Assembly: GCA_017999985.1 (NCBI GenBank)
Contig: JAGNKU010000003.1
Location: 186,001-250,000 of the forward strand
DNA from: Phycisphaerae bacterium
Lineage (GTDB): Bacteria; Planctomycetota; Phycisphaerae; UBA1845; Fen-1342
Reading direction: 5' to 3'
DNA length: 64,000 nucleotides
A model generated the notes under the pieces. It was given only the letters and a program-made list of their open reading frames with translations, searched no databases and had not been told where the DNA came from. A program made the position numbers and the translations under genes. Within the stretch, counting starts at the first letter, position 1, and the number at the start of each line of letters is the position of its first letter. Positions 8,741 to 17,096 of this stretch are shown piece by piece.

Positions 8741-9724
8741 ATGAGCGCGTTGCGTGGTGGTCTGGTGGCATTGGTGGCGGTGGGGATTCTGGCGGCGCCA
8801 GCCATGGCGTTGGACCTGGGGGACGCGGCTCCGCCGCTGAAGGTGGAGAAGTGGGTGAAGGGTGGGCCCATCGATCTGAAGGACGGCAAGGACAAGTCGA
8901 TCTATCTGATTGAGTTCTGGGCGACGTGGTGCGGACCGTGCCGGGCCACCATCCCGTACATGGCTGAATTGCAGAAGAAGTACAAGGACAAGGGCCTGGT
9001 GGTGATCGGCGTGAGCGTGGACAACGAGAAGACGCGCGACAACGTCAAGCCGTTCGTGGACGACATGGGCGACAAGATGGGCTACGCCGTCGCACTGGAC
9101 CAGAAAGAAGACGGCACGAGCACTGCCTACATGAAGCCCTTCGAACTGGACGGCATCCCGAGCGCGTTCCTGGTCGACAAGGCGGGCAAGCTCGTGTGGC
9201 TCGGGCAGGGCTATCCGCTGGTCGGCGTGGAGGAGGCGATCGATCAGATCCTGGCCGGTAAGTACGACCTGAAGGCTGCCCAGCAGGCGGAGAAGACCCG
9301 GCGCGCCGAGGCCGGGAAGCGGCGCCAGCTCATGGAGGAGATTCAGAAGTACTTCGAGCTGGTCAGCGAGAGCGAGAAGCCCGAGGGCGCCGACAAGCTG
9401 GGTCGGGAGGTCTTCGCGGCGCTTGGCAAGGACGCGATGCTGCTGAACGAGTTTTCCTGGGAGATTCTGACGGGCGAGGAGATCAAGTATCGCGACCTCA
9501 AGCTGGCGCTGGATGTCGGCAAGGCGGCGTACGACGCGTGCGAGGGCAAGGAGGCGGCCATCGTCGATACCTACGCCCGTGCGCTGTTCGACAACGGTAA
9601 CGTCAAGGACGCGATCGAGTACCAGAGGAAGGCCGTGCAACTCGCCGGGGACAGTCCCGAGATGAAGAAAGAGCTCGAGGCCACCCTGAATAAGTATGAG
9701 GACGCGGCCAAGAACAAGAAGTAG
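8741..9724 (+). CDS. Secreted thioredoxin-like (TlpA/ResA-type) protein with C-terminal helical extension
   Basis: About 327 residues. A signal peptide (hydrophobic residues 7-22, cleavage likely after AMA at 23) is followed by a thioredoxin fold of the TlpA/ResA/AhpC type, with the catalytic WATWCGPCR at residues 61-69 (Cys64, Cys67) and a conserved cis-proline segment (GIPSAFLVD). Such proteins reduce or isomerise disulphides on the outer side of the cytoplasmic membrane. After residue ~190 the protein becomes charged and alpha-helical (EKTRRAEAGKRRQLMEEIQ) and ends with a TPR-like stretch (YARALFDNGNVKDAIEYQRK), a layout common in planctomycete TlpA-like proteins. Start: ATG 8741 has AAGGAG at 8730-8735. 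A weak promoter-like TTGCGG-15-TAGTAT lies at 8644-8670. Confidence 0.85.
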   Translation: MSALRGGLVALVAVGILAAPAMALDLGDAAPPLKVEKWVKGGPIDLKDGKDKSIYLIEFWATWCGPCRATIPYMAELQKKYKDKGLVVIGVSVDNEKTRDNVKPFVDDMGDKMGYAVALDQKEDGTSTAYMKPFELDGIPSAFLVDKAGKLVWLGQGYPLVGVEEAIDQILAGKYDLKAAQQAEKTRRAEAGKRRQLMEEIQKYFELVSESEKPEGADKLGREVFAALGKDAMLLNEFSWEILTGEEIKYRDLKLALDVGKAAYDACEGKEAAIVDTYARALFDNGNVKDAIEYQRKAVQLAGDSPEMKKELEATLNKYEDAAKNKK

Positions 9725-9731
9725 CGCGCCC

Positions 9732-10562
9732 GTGCCGCGCGAAGCTGGCGAACACCTGCCCCGGCCGCTCGTGCCGGCCTGGAAAGACGTGCGGTGGCCG
9801 GTCATCGGCATGCTGCACCTGCCGGCGTTGCCCGGTGCGCCGCGCAACCGGCACGATCTCGCGGCGATCAGCGCACACGTGCTGCGCGATGCCGATGTCC
9901 TGGTCGGCGGCGGCGCGCAGGGATTGCTGCTCGAGAACTTCGGCGACAGTCCGTTCTATCCAGACCGCGTGCCGGCGAGCGTCGTCGCCCAGATGACGGT
10001 GCTCGCCGGCGCTGTTTTGCGCCGGTTCGACGTGCCGCTCGGGATCAACGTGCTGCGCAACGACGGCAGCAGTGCACTGGCGGTTGCGCACGCCGCCGGT
10101 GCGCAGTTCATCCGCGTGAACGTGCTCTGCGGGGCGCGCGTCACGGATCAGGGCGTGATCGAAGGCCGCGCGCATGAAATCCTGCGCGCGCGCCGGCTCT
10201 TAGGTGCGGACGACGTACGCATTCTGGCTGACGTGGACGTGAAACACTCGGCGCCGCTGGGCACGCCGCGGCCGATCGAGGACGAGGTCGCGGACCTGCT
10301 CGAACGCGGCGGGGCGGATGCGATCGTGGTTTCGGGCAGCGCCACCGGCCGGCCGACCGACCTGGAACAACTGCTGCGGGTGCACGCGGCGGCCTGCGGC
10401 GCACCCGTCTTCGTCGGCAGCGGTGTAACGCCGGAGTCGATCGGCACGTTGGCCGCACACGCCGATGGCTTCATCGTCGGAACGGCGCTCAAGATGGACG
10501 GCGTCGCGACCAATCCTGTGGACCCGGCGCGCGTCCGGGCCTTATTGAGCGCGCTCGGCTGA
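9732..10562 (+). CDS. BtpA/SgcQ family TIM-barrel protein
   Basis: About 276 residues. It shows the BtpA family hallmarks: VIGMLHLPALPGAPR at the N-terminus, GLLLENFGDSPFYPDRVP, PLGINVLRND, FIRVNVLCGA, ILADVDVKHSAPLG and a C-terminal VFVGSGVTPESI / GFIVGTALK phosphate-loop-like end. In cyanobacteria BtpA is needed for photosystem I stability; elsewhere its role is unknown, and SgcQ is a putative sugar-related enzyme. A barrel enzyme acting on a phosphorylated compound is only inferred. Start: GTG 9732, seven bases after the thioredoxin-like gene; an ATG at 9696 would overlap that gene by 29 bp, with a non-conserved extension. Likely co-transcribed with the upstream gene. Confidence 0.8.
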   Translation: MPREAGEHLPRPLVPAWKDVRWPVIGMLHLPALPGAPRNRHDLAAISAHVLRDADVLVGGGAQGLLLENFGDSPFYPDRVPASVVAQMTVLAGAVLRRFDVPLGINVLRNDGSSALAVAHAAGAQFIRVNVLCGARVTDQGVIEGRAHEILRARRLLGADDVRILADVDVKHSAPLGTPRPIEDEVADLLERGGADAIVVSGSATGRPTDLEQLLRVHAAACGAPVFVGSGVTPESIGTLAAHADGFIVGTALKMDGVATNPVDPARVRALLSALG

Positions 10563-10579
10563 CCTCGCCGCGGCGGCGA

Positions 10580-11473
10580 CTACGTGTCGAACAGGCCGCC
10601 ATCGCGCGGCGAACGGGCGAGGGCGGCCAGCCGCGGGTAGGCGTCCAGCAACTCGCGCGGCGCTGCCACGGGTGCGTTCTCGAGCATGGCGCGCAATTCG
10701 AGGGCATTCACCGCCCCCTGCCCGCGATAGTGGTTGTTCGCGAAGACGTACATGTTCTCCGTCTCGGTGCACATGGCATCCAGCCGTGCGACCCACTCGC
10801 GCAGCTCATCCGGGCTGTACAGGTAGTTGTAGCGCTCGAACGCCGGCACACCCTCGGCGAACCAGTTGCGTGCGTTGCGCCCATGCAGCCGGACGTACGC
10901 GTTGCGACCGAACGCATGCTGCGTCGGCCCCAGGCAATCCCGCAGGGCCGGCTGATCAATATTGCAGTAGCCCCCCACCTTCCGCAGCTCGGCAAGCGCT
11001 TCCGGCGCCGCCCACGACGCGTGCCGCACCTCGATGAAACGATCGTACGCCGCGAAACTCTCCGCCAGGCGGTGCAGCCACGCGATCGCGTCCGGCGTAT
11101 ACCGGAACGACCAGGGGAACTGCACGAGCAGCGGCCCGAGCAGATCGGCCTCGCGCAGCGGCGCGATGCCCGCGTTGAATTCGTCCACGGTGGCCGGCGA
11201 CGGAAACGTGCCGCGCTCATGCGTGAACACCTGCGTGAGCTTGACCGCGAAGCGGAAGTCCCGCGGCACGAGCCTGGGCCACGCGGCGGTCATGCGGGCC
11301 GTGGGGATGCGGTAGAAGCTGGTATTGACCTCGACCGCATTGAAGTAGCGCGCCAGGTACGCCAGCGGCTTGAACCCCCGGGGTGGCTTGGCAGGGTAGA
11401 CGATGCCCGCCCAGTCCGCATAACTCCACCCGGATGGGCCGATCCAGAGCTTGGCTCGTGGCGCGGTGCTCAT
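10580..11473 (-). CDS. DUF72 (YecE-like) family protein
   Basis: About 297 residues. The diagnostic start KLWIGPSGWSYADWAGIVYP is followed by YFNAVEVNTSFYRIP, RDFRFAVKLTQVFTHE, GPLLVQFPWSFRYTP, FIEVRHASW, YVRLHGRNARNWF and the end segment MYVFANNHYRGQGAVNALEL, all conserved in DUF72/YecE TIM-barrel proteins. Biochemical role is not established for the family. The length is normal. The start is the ATG at 11471-11473. The gene ends 17 bp from the convergent BtpA gene and is divergent from the coiled-coil protein gene. Confidence 0.85.
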   Translation of the reverse strand: MSTAPRAKLWIGPSGWSYADWAGIVYPAKPPRGFKPLAYLARYFNAVEVNTSFYRIPTARMTAAWPRLVPRDFRFAVKLTQVFTHERGTFPSPATVDEFNAGIAPLREADLLGPLLVQFPWSFRYTPDAIAWLHRLAESFAAYDRFIEVRHASWAAPEALAELRKVGGYCNIDQPALRDCLGPTQHAFGRNAYVRLHGRNARNWFAEGVPAFERYNYLYSPDELREWVARLDAMCTETENMYVFANNHYRGQGAVNALELRAMLENAPVAAPRELLDAYPRLAALARSPRDGGLFDT

Positions 11474-11538
11474 ACCCCTGGTGTAGCCAAACGCGGGTCG
11501 CACGACAAGATCCGACCGCCCCAGCCGCGCGGGCTGCG

Positions 11539-11567
11539 TTGTGGGGGCTGGTTTGCCGTTCTAAGAT
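11539..11567 (+). promoter_or_regulatory. Candidate sigma-70-type promoter for the coiled-coil membrane protein
   Basis: TTGTGG (11539-11544) and TAAGAT (11562-11567) are separated by 17 bp in the divergent gap before the start at 11608, in an AT-richer patch. Both boxes are only partial matches to consensus. Confidence 0.4.
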
Positions 11568-11607
11568 ATATGGGGCCGTGGTTGTCCCGGCCGCCCGGGA
11601 GGTGTGT

Positions 11608-13425
11608 ATGTCCGCGCTCGACCGACAGATTCAGACCGCTCGCCGCCGGCTCATGACCGATGTGTTCGCGCAGCGGCTGAGCGTCGGCGTGCTGGTGGCG
11701 GCGGGGTTGTGGACCGCGGTGATCCTTGTCACGCGGGCATTCGCGCTACCGCTTCCACTTGGGCACGGGGCTTGGATCGCTGCGATCCTGGCAGCGCTCG
11801 TTGGCGGGATCGGCACGGCGCTGTCGCGGCCGAGCCTGCTGCGGGCGGCAGTCGCGCTCGATACGGCCGCCGGGTTGAAGGAGCGATTGAGCACCGCGCT
11901 GACCGTGCGGCAGTCGCCGGACGAGTTCGCGCGGGCGGCCGTGCGGGACGCGGAGGGTGTGGCGGCGAAGGTGCACGTGCCAACGCACCTGCCGCACCGG
12001 GCGCCGGTGTTGTGGCCGTGGTCGGCGGCGACGGTAGCGGTGGCACTCGTCCTGCTCCGTTTCATGCCCACGCTGGACCTGCTGGCTGGGCAGAAGAAGC
12101 CGGAGCCGATCGTGCCGCTCGCGGAAGTGCAGGCGGAGCAGCGCGCGATCCAGACCGAATTCGAGGAGCGCGCGGCGAAGCTGCGCGAGCTGGCCAAGGA
12201 AAACCCGAACCTGAAAGACATCAGCGAGGCGCTCGAGCCGCTTGAATTGCCCGAGACGCCGGGCGTGACGCCGGAGGACGTGCGGCGTGAGGCGGTGAAG
12301 CGGATCGACGACGTGGGGGACCGGTTGAAGCGCGAGCTGGCGGCGACCGAGCACAACGCACTGGGCGAGATGAAGCGCCTGTTGAATCAGCTCCAGCCGC
12401 AGGGCGGCGACCGCGCCGAGGCGAAGCTGTCGCAGGCGCTGGCGGCGGGCGATTTCGAGGGCGCCAAGCAGGCGATGCAGAAGCTGCGCGACGAGTTGCA
12501 GCAGGCCGCTCAGCAGGCCCCCGACCCCGAGACGCAGCAGAAGCTTGCCGAAATGAGCGAACAACTTACCAAGCTCGCGGACCAGGTCGCGAAGCTCAGC
12601 GACACGACGCAGTTGCAGAAGGAGCTGCAGAACAAGGGCGGTCTGTCGGAGGAGGACGCGAAGAAGCTGCTCGACCAGTTGTCAAAGATGGACCCGAAGC
12701 AGCTTCAGAAGGAACTTCAGAAACAGCTCGGCGGCAAGGGACTGAGCGAGAAGCAACTGCAGCAGATTGCGCAGAAGATCCAGCAGAGCAAGCAGGCACG
12801 CCAGGCGTGTCAGAAGCTTGCGCAATCGCTTGCCAAGGCCGCGCAGGCGGCCCAACAGTGCAACAATCCGGGCAGCGCCAACTCCAGCGCATCGCAGGCC
12901 AGCAACGCCCTCTCGGACGCGGCCGGCCAGCTTTCCGACATGGAAATGGCCGAGCAGATGATGAACGAGCTGCAGGCCCAGCTCTCCGACCTGGACAACC
13001 TGCGCGACAGCGTGTGCCAGGGGAACTGCCGGCGTCCCGGCGACGGACAGGCGCGTGGTATCGGGCAGCAAGGCCCCAACTACGGCCGTGGGCTTGGCGA
13101 GCGGATCGGCAAGGAGAAAGTCGCGTACGACGTCGATCCAACCAAGGCCAAGACGCGCTTTCAGGGCGGCACGATCACGGGGCAGATGCTGGTCGATGGG
13201 CCGCAAGTGCGGGGCGCTGCGTCGGCCGAAGTGCTGACCGCGGCCGAGTCGCAGGTCCGCGACGCACTCGATGCGATCGAGCACGAGGAAGTGCCGCGGC
13301 AGTATCGCAAGGTCCTGCAGGAGTATTTTGAGCGACTGGCCGGTCTCGTGCGCGATAAGCAGGATGCCGAACCAGGGGAGACCGCCGCACCGGCGGAGAA
13401 GAAGGCTCCGGAATCGGAAGACTGA
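11608..13425 (+). CDS. Membrane-anchored Q/K-rich coiled-coil protein (DUF4175-like)
   Basis: About 605 residues. Two hydrophobic helices near the N-terminus (about residues 27-47 and 53-70) and a third (about 136-152) precede a very long charged region. From residue ~170 to ~470 it is almost all alpha-helical coiled coil, rich in Gln, Lys, Glu and Ala (LQKELQNKGGLSEEDAKKL, QLQQIAQKIQQSKQARQ). A polar linker with a CxxxC pair (CQGNC) and a C-terminal segment EVPRQYRKVLQEYFERLAGL follow. This last segment and the two-helix start resemble planctomycete proteins found with MoxR/BatA (aerotolerance-type) clusters and DUF4175 proteins; none of those partners is next to it here. A structural envelope role is inferred. 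Start: ATG 11608 with GGGAGGT upstream. Confidence 0.7.
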   Translation: MSALDRQIQTARRRLMTDVFAQRLSVGVLVAAGLWTAVILVTRAFALPLPLGHGAWIAAILAALVGGIGTALSRPSLLRAAVALDTAAGLKERLSTALTVRQSPDEFARAAVRDAEGVAAKVHVPTHLPHRAPVLWPWSAATVAVALVLLRFMPTLDLLAGQKKPEPIVPLAEVQAEQRAIQTEFEERAAKLRELAKENPNLKDISEALEPLELPETPGVTPEDVRREAVKRIDDVGDRLKRELAATEHNALGEMKRLLNQLQPQGGDRAEAKLSQALAAGDFEGAKQAMQKLRDELQQAAQQAPDPETQQKLAEMSEQLTKLADQVAKLSDTTQLQKELQNKGGLSEEDAKKLLDQLSKMDPKQLQKELQKQLGGKGLSEKQLQQIAQKIQQSKQARQACQKLAQSLAKAAQAAQQCNNPGSANSSASQASNALSDAAGQLSDMEMAEQMMNELQAQLSDLDNLRDSVCQGNCRRPGDGQARGIGQQGPNYGRGLGERIGKEKVAYDVDPTKAKTRFQGGTITGQMLVDGPQVRGAASAEVLTAAESQVRDALDAIEHEEVPRQYRKVLQEYFERLAGLVRDKQDAEPGETAAPAEKKAPESED

Positions 13426-13426
13426 T

Positions 13427-13585
13427 CCGGGGGAGTGTGAAGCTCCGCTATTGCAGTAGCAAACCAGGGGAGTGCAAAGCTCCGCTTTTGCAGTAGCAAA
13501 CCGGGGGAGTGCAAAGCTCCGCTTTTGCAGTAGCAAACCGGGGGAGCGCAAAGCTCCGCTTTGCAGAAGCAAACCAGAGGTTTGC
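13427..13585. repeat. Four tandem 37-bp hairpin repeats plus a capping hairpin in a convergent gap
   Basis: Copies start at 13427, 13464, 13501 and 13538 (37, 37, 37 and 36 bp) and share a core built from GGGGAG, GCAAAGCTCCGCTTTTGC and AGTAGCAAA. In the last copy the core is a perfect palindrome, GCAAAGC-TCC-GCTTTGC; in the others one extra T gives a bulge. The array ends with a second perfect hairpin, GCAAACC-AGA-GGTTTGC, at 13569-13585. It fills the gap between the convergent genes ending at 13425 and 13619, so it may act as a bidirectional terminator or REP-like element. Confidence 0.85.
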
Positions 13586-13618
13586 TCTCCCCAGAAGATG
13601 GGAGGGGTGTGCCCCCGC

Positions 13619-15721
13619 CTAGAAGCTGCTCTCGCGCAGCACGACGCCTTGCACGTACCGCCACAGATCAGCCAGACGCGAGCGCGGCGACGTGCGGAGC
13701 CAGAGTGCGCCGGTCTGACCGACGCGCAGCTCAGGCGGCGGGGCATCCAGCGCGACTTCCACCTTGTAGTAGCTGTCGAGCATCTCGAGTCGGCCGCGCG
13801 CATCGGGCACGACCGCAATGTCGCCGCGCGCCACGGAGGCGAGACCGCGTTGCTCCAACACCGTGCTGCGCACCGGCTCCACGAAGGTCACGGTGCCGGC
13901 GAGGCGGCCCGGCTCGGCGTCGGAGCAGAAAGCCAGCCGCGTCCCCAGCGTTACGTCGCCCGCCAGATCGTCACGCACGTAGCCGACGATGCGCGGTGCG
14001 CGGCCGTCGACGATGCGCCCCAGCACCTGGTCGGCGCTGATGGGTGTGCCCTCGCGTACGCTGTCGTCCCATTCCATCACCACGCCGTCCACCTGCGCGA
14101 CGCAGCGATTCCGCTCGATGGCGGCCCGCAGCGAGTCGAGCCGGGCTTGTGCGCGCGCCAGCTCCTCGGTCTTCTGCGGCAGCAGCGCCCGCTGCCGGGC
14201 ATCGCTCTTGATCACCGCCAGCTCTACGTCCAGCCGCTCGATGTCGAGCCGGGCGATCTCCGCCTGCGCGTTGAGGTCCGCGGATTCGACGACGAAGAGC
14301 GTCTGACCGGCCTTGACCTGATCATTGAGCGCCACGTGCAACTCACGCAGAACGCCGGCGCCCGGCGCATAGAGCACCTGCGTGTCGCCGGCCACCGTCG
14401 TCGCCGGCACACTCTGCCGGCGGGGCAGCGGCAACGCGGCCCAGAGCAGGATCAGGAGCACGAGCGCCGCGACCAGCGGAGCCCGCCAATTCCAGCGCCA
14501 GAGCGGTCGCAGCCGCCAGAGCTGCACAGTCTCGTGCACAATCGGCCGGATGATGAACGTGTAGAGCGCGGCGCAGAAGACGATGACGCCGAGCGCTTTG
14601 GCAAGCCAGTGATAGAGCATGAGCGCAATCGCGGCGTAGAGCACGGCGCGGTACGCCGACGCGCCGAGCGCGTACGCCACGAGCGTCACCAGCCGGCGGC
14701 GCGGCAGGGGGGCTTCAGGCGGCGGCAACGGCAGCCCAAGGAGGTGCCGGCGCGCCAGCCACCGAAGCACGGCGAGCGCGCGGCTCTGCAGGTTGTCGAT
14801 GCCGAGCAGGTCGCTGAGCACATAGTAGCCGTCATAACGCCGGGCGGGATTCAGGTTCAGCACCAGCGTTGAGACCAGCGTGACGGATGACACGACGAAG
14901 CACAGGCTCTTCAGGGTGCCGGGCGGGCTGATGCCCCAGATGAACAACGCCAGGCCGGCCAGCACCAGCTCGGCCAGCACGCCCGCCAGCGCGATTGGCA
15001 GGCGTCGCCGGCGGCTGCGCATGCGCCAACTGTCGGTGACATCGGCGTACGCGACCGGGAACAGGAAGATCAGGGCCACGCCCATCGATGGCACGCGGTT
15101 ACCGAGCGCCTTGGCGACGTAGGCGTGACTGAATTCGTGGATCGTCTTGATGGCGATGATGGCCAGCGTGAACGTGGCGGCCCCGGCGGCGTTGAAGAAA
15201 TACGGAAACGTCGCCAGGTACGCGTCGAAGCGCTGCACCAGCCAGATCAGCCCCGCGAGCGTGAACGCGAGGTACAGCGTCAGGGCCGCTGGCGACGCCA
15301 GGTGCCGCACGGTGCCCACCGTGCGCGCGAGGAACGCGTCCGGCCGGCACAGCGGCACACGCAGGTAGACGAGCCGGCGAAACAGCGTGGCGATTCCGCC
15401 CAGCGACGTACGGCGTGGCGTGGCCAGTTGGCCGCAGGTCAGCCCGCGACCGGCGGCGTCGGCACATAACCGGGTGATATCGTCGGCGGACACGCGGATG
15501 GTGGATTCGCTGCGCAGGTGCGCAAGCAGGCGGTCGAGCGTCCAGGGAACGCGCAGCCGCCTCAGAATCTCGGCCTGCACCCAGGTGAGTTTCTCGAACG
15601 TCCCGCGCAGAGGATCATGGAGGACGTAGGTCGGTGCGCCGTCGCATTCAGCGGGGCCAAGGTGAAACTCGATGTCCGGTCGCAGTACGGGCAGCGTCGT
15701 GGGCAGGGCGTTCGGGCTCAT
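13619..15721 (-). CDS. Membrane M50 (site-2-protease-like) protein fused to HlyD-type adaptor
   Basis: About 700 residues. Residues ~15-105 form a cytoplasmic PqqD-like winged-helix domain (YVLHDPLRGTFEKLTW). Residues ~140-420 are a polytopic membrane region with the zinc metalloprotease motif HEFSH (His195, Glu196, His199) and, further on, NLNPARRYDGYY, the counterpart of the S2P NPxxxxDG motif (Asp297). Residues ~430-700 are a periplasmic HlyD/lipoyl-barrel module (VLYAPGAGVLRELHVALND, then a coiled coil and VVMEWDD). Relatives are membrane parts of peptide or bacteriocin export and maturation systems. Here it is the last gene of a TolC-HlyD-HlyD operon, six bases after its neighbour. It may process or export proteins at the inner membrane (inference). 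Confidence 0.85.
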   Translation of the reverse strand: MSPNALPTTLPVLRPDIEFHLGPAECDGAPTYVLHDPLRGTFEKLTWVQAEILRRLRVPWTLDRLLAHLRSESTIRVSADDITRLCADAAGRGLTCGQLATPRRTSLGGIATLFRRLVYLRVPLCRPDAFLARTVGTVRHLASPAALTLYLAFTLAGLIWLVQRFDAYLATFPYFFNAAGAATFTLAIIAIKTIHEFSHAYVAKALGNRVPSMGVALIFLFPVAYADVTDSWRMRSRRRRLPIALAGVLAELVLAGLALFIWGISPPGTLKSLCFVVSSVTLVSTLVLNLNPARRYDGYYVLSDLLGIDNLQSRALAVLRWLARRHLLGLPLPPPEAPLPRRRLVTLVAYALGASAYRAVLYAAIALMLYHWLAKALGVIVFCAALYTFIIRPIVHETVQLWRLRPLWRWNWRAPLVAALVLLILLWAALPLPRRQSVPATTVAGDTQVLYAPGAGVLRELHVALNDQVKAGQTLFVVESADLNAQAEIARLDIERLDVELAVIKSDARQRALLPQKTEELARAQARLDSLRAAIERNRCVAQVDGVVMEWDDSVREGTPISADQVLGRIVDGRAPRIVGYVRDDLAGDVTLGTRLAFCSDAEPGRLAGTVTFVEPVRSTVLEQRGLASVARGDIAVVPDARGRLEMLDSYYKVEVALDAPPPELRVGQTGALWLRTSPRSRLADLWRYVQGVVLRESSF

Positions 15722-15727
15722 GGCTCG

Positions 15728-17095
15728 TTACACCCCGCTCCAGCGGCGCACCGCGGCGAGCGGTCGGCGCAAGAGCCAGTAGCCCAGCGGCACGTTATCG
15801 CCGTAGAGCACGGCGGTGCCTTGCAGGCCGGTCTTCACGTTCGGGGCCGAGGTGGCCCATTCGGCCTCGGCGCGGAAGCAGACCTGCCCGGTGCTGGTCG
15901 TCTGGCTGTGATTCGCGAGGAACCGCAGCGTGGCCGGGTGGCTGGTCCGCGGGTCGGCGTCGAGAATCACGTGCAGCGGACGCTGCTCGTTGAAGCGCAG
16001 ATTGTCTTTCTCCGGCAGCCAGATGCGGAGCCGGGTCTGCTGCGGGTCGACGACCATCATGAGGCGCTCGCCGACCTGCACGGGGCGACCGCGCCACTCG
16101 TGCGGATCGGTGAGCATGACCGTGCCAGACACGGGCGCGCGGATTTCGAGTTGATCGACGTGGTGCTGCGCCAGGCCCAGCCGCGTACGTTCCTGGGCGA
16201 GGCGGTTTTCGAGCAACGCAACGGTGGAACGAGCGGTCGCATCCTGGAACGCCTGGACGCGAGCACGCTGCAGGTCGGATTCGACGATCTGCACCTGCTG
16301 CTGTGCGACCTTGAGTTCTTCTTCCGCCACGCGCTTGTCGTAGACTGCCAGCAACGTGCCGGACTCGACCGTGCGCCCAGGCAGGACGACGACCTCGGCG
16401 ATGACGCCGGCGAGCGGGGCGGTGATTGCCACCGGGTCTTTCGGCACGACCTCGCACTGCGCGACGATCCGCAACGGGACGGACACGAAGACGAGTGTGC
16501 CGAGCAAAGTAATCAGGACGCCCGCGGTCACCATGCGCGGACGCGTCGCCAGCGCTCTCCGCCACCAGGCCGGCCGCGGTGCGACGCTGCGCCACGCAAC
16601 GGCGTACGCCAGTGCGAGCGCGTCCAGGCACTTGCGATCCGACTCGGTGAACCGGCCCCCGGCCCAGCGTTCCAGCCACAGCGCTGCGACCGGGCGGTTA
16701 TCGACGACGATCGGCAGCCACAGCGCTGCCAGGCCGCCGGTGCGCCGCATCAGGCATTGCCACGCTCCTGCGCCGCCGTCCGGCACCTGCGGGCCAAGCT
16801 GCATCGTTTCGCGCCTCGGCAAACCGGCGACCACGCGCTGCCATTCGTCGACCAGCGGACCGTGTGCCTGTACGTCCGCCTGGCCAGAAACACCGAGCAG
16901 CCGCGGTTGCCGCCCACGCAGGTCCCAGAGCGTGGCGCGGTCGTAGCGGCAGTAAGCGACTGAGCGATTCAGCATGCGGAACTGCAACTGCTTGAGGTCT
17001 TCGCTCAGGCCGGCCTCCAGCGTGAGCTGCTGGAGCGTGGCCAGCGACTCGAACGCCTCGACGGGCACCGCGGTGGGAGGGGCCTGCGTGCTCAT
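15728..17095 (-). CDS. GAF-like sensor domain fused to HlyD periplasmic adaptor
   Basis: About 455 residues. Residues ~12-170 look like a cytoplasmic GAF domain (FESLATLQQLTLEAGL, YCRYDRATLWDL, LAALWLPIVVDNRPVAALWL, FTESDRKCLDALALAYAVA). One transmembrane helix spans about 188-207. After it comes a periplasmic membrane-fusion protein: lipoyl half-motifs (APLAGVIAEVVVLPGRTVES, IRAPVSGTVMLTDP) flank a coiled coil (about 265-325), followed by a beta-barrel domain. Adaptors of this kind bridge inner-membrane transporters and TolC. The GAF domain could let the adaptor respond to a cytoplasmic ligand, which is unusual. The gene lies one base after the upstream adaptor gene and six before the M50 fusion. 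Confidence 0.85.
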   Translation of the reverse strand: MSTQAPPTAVPVEAFESLATLQQLTLEAGLSEDLKQLQFRMLNRSVAYCRYDRATLWDLRGRQPRLLGVSGQADVQAHGPLVDEWQRVVAGLPRRETMQLGPQVPDGGAGAWQCLMRRTGGLAALWLPIVVDNRPVAALWLERWAGGRFTESDRKCLDALALAYAVAWRSVAPRPAWWRRALATRPRMVTAGVLITLLGTLVFVSVPLRIVAQCEVVPKDPVAITAPLAGVIAEVVVLPGRTVESGTLLAVYDKRVAEEELKVAQQQVQIVESDLQRARVQAFQDATARSTVALLENRLAQERTRLGLAQHHVDQLEIRAPVSGTVMLTDPHEWRGRPVQVGERLMMVVDPQQTRLRIWLPEKDNLRFNEQRPLHVILDADPRTSHPATLRFLANHSQTTSTGQVCFRAEAEWATSAPNVKTGLQGTAVLYGDNVPLGYWLLRRPLAAVRRWSGV

Positions 17096-17096
17096 A

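Noticed and set aside
6876-8771. N-terminal extension of the family 4 glycosyltransferase frame upstream of 6875
   Set aside because: It would run opposite the MFS gene and shows no glycosyltransferase similarity.
13427-13585. CRISPR array
   Set aside because: Units are directly adjacent without unique spacers and contain hairpins; no cas genes nearby.
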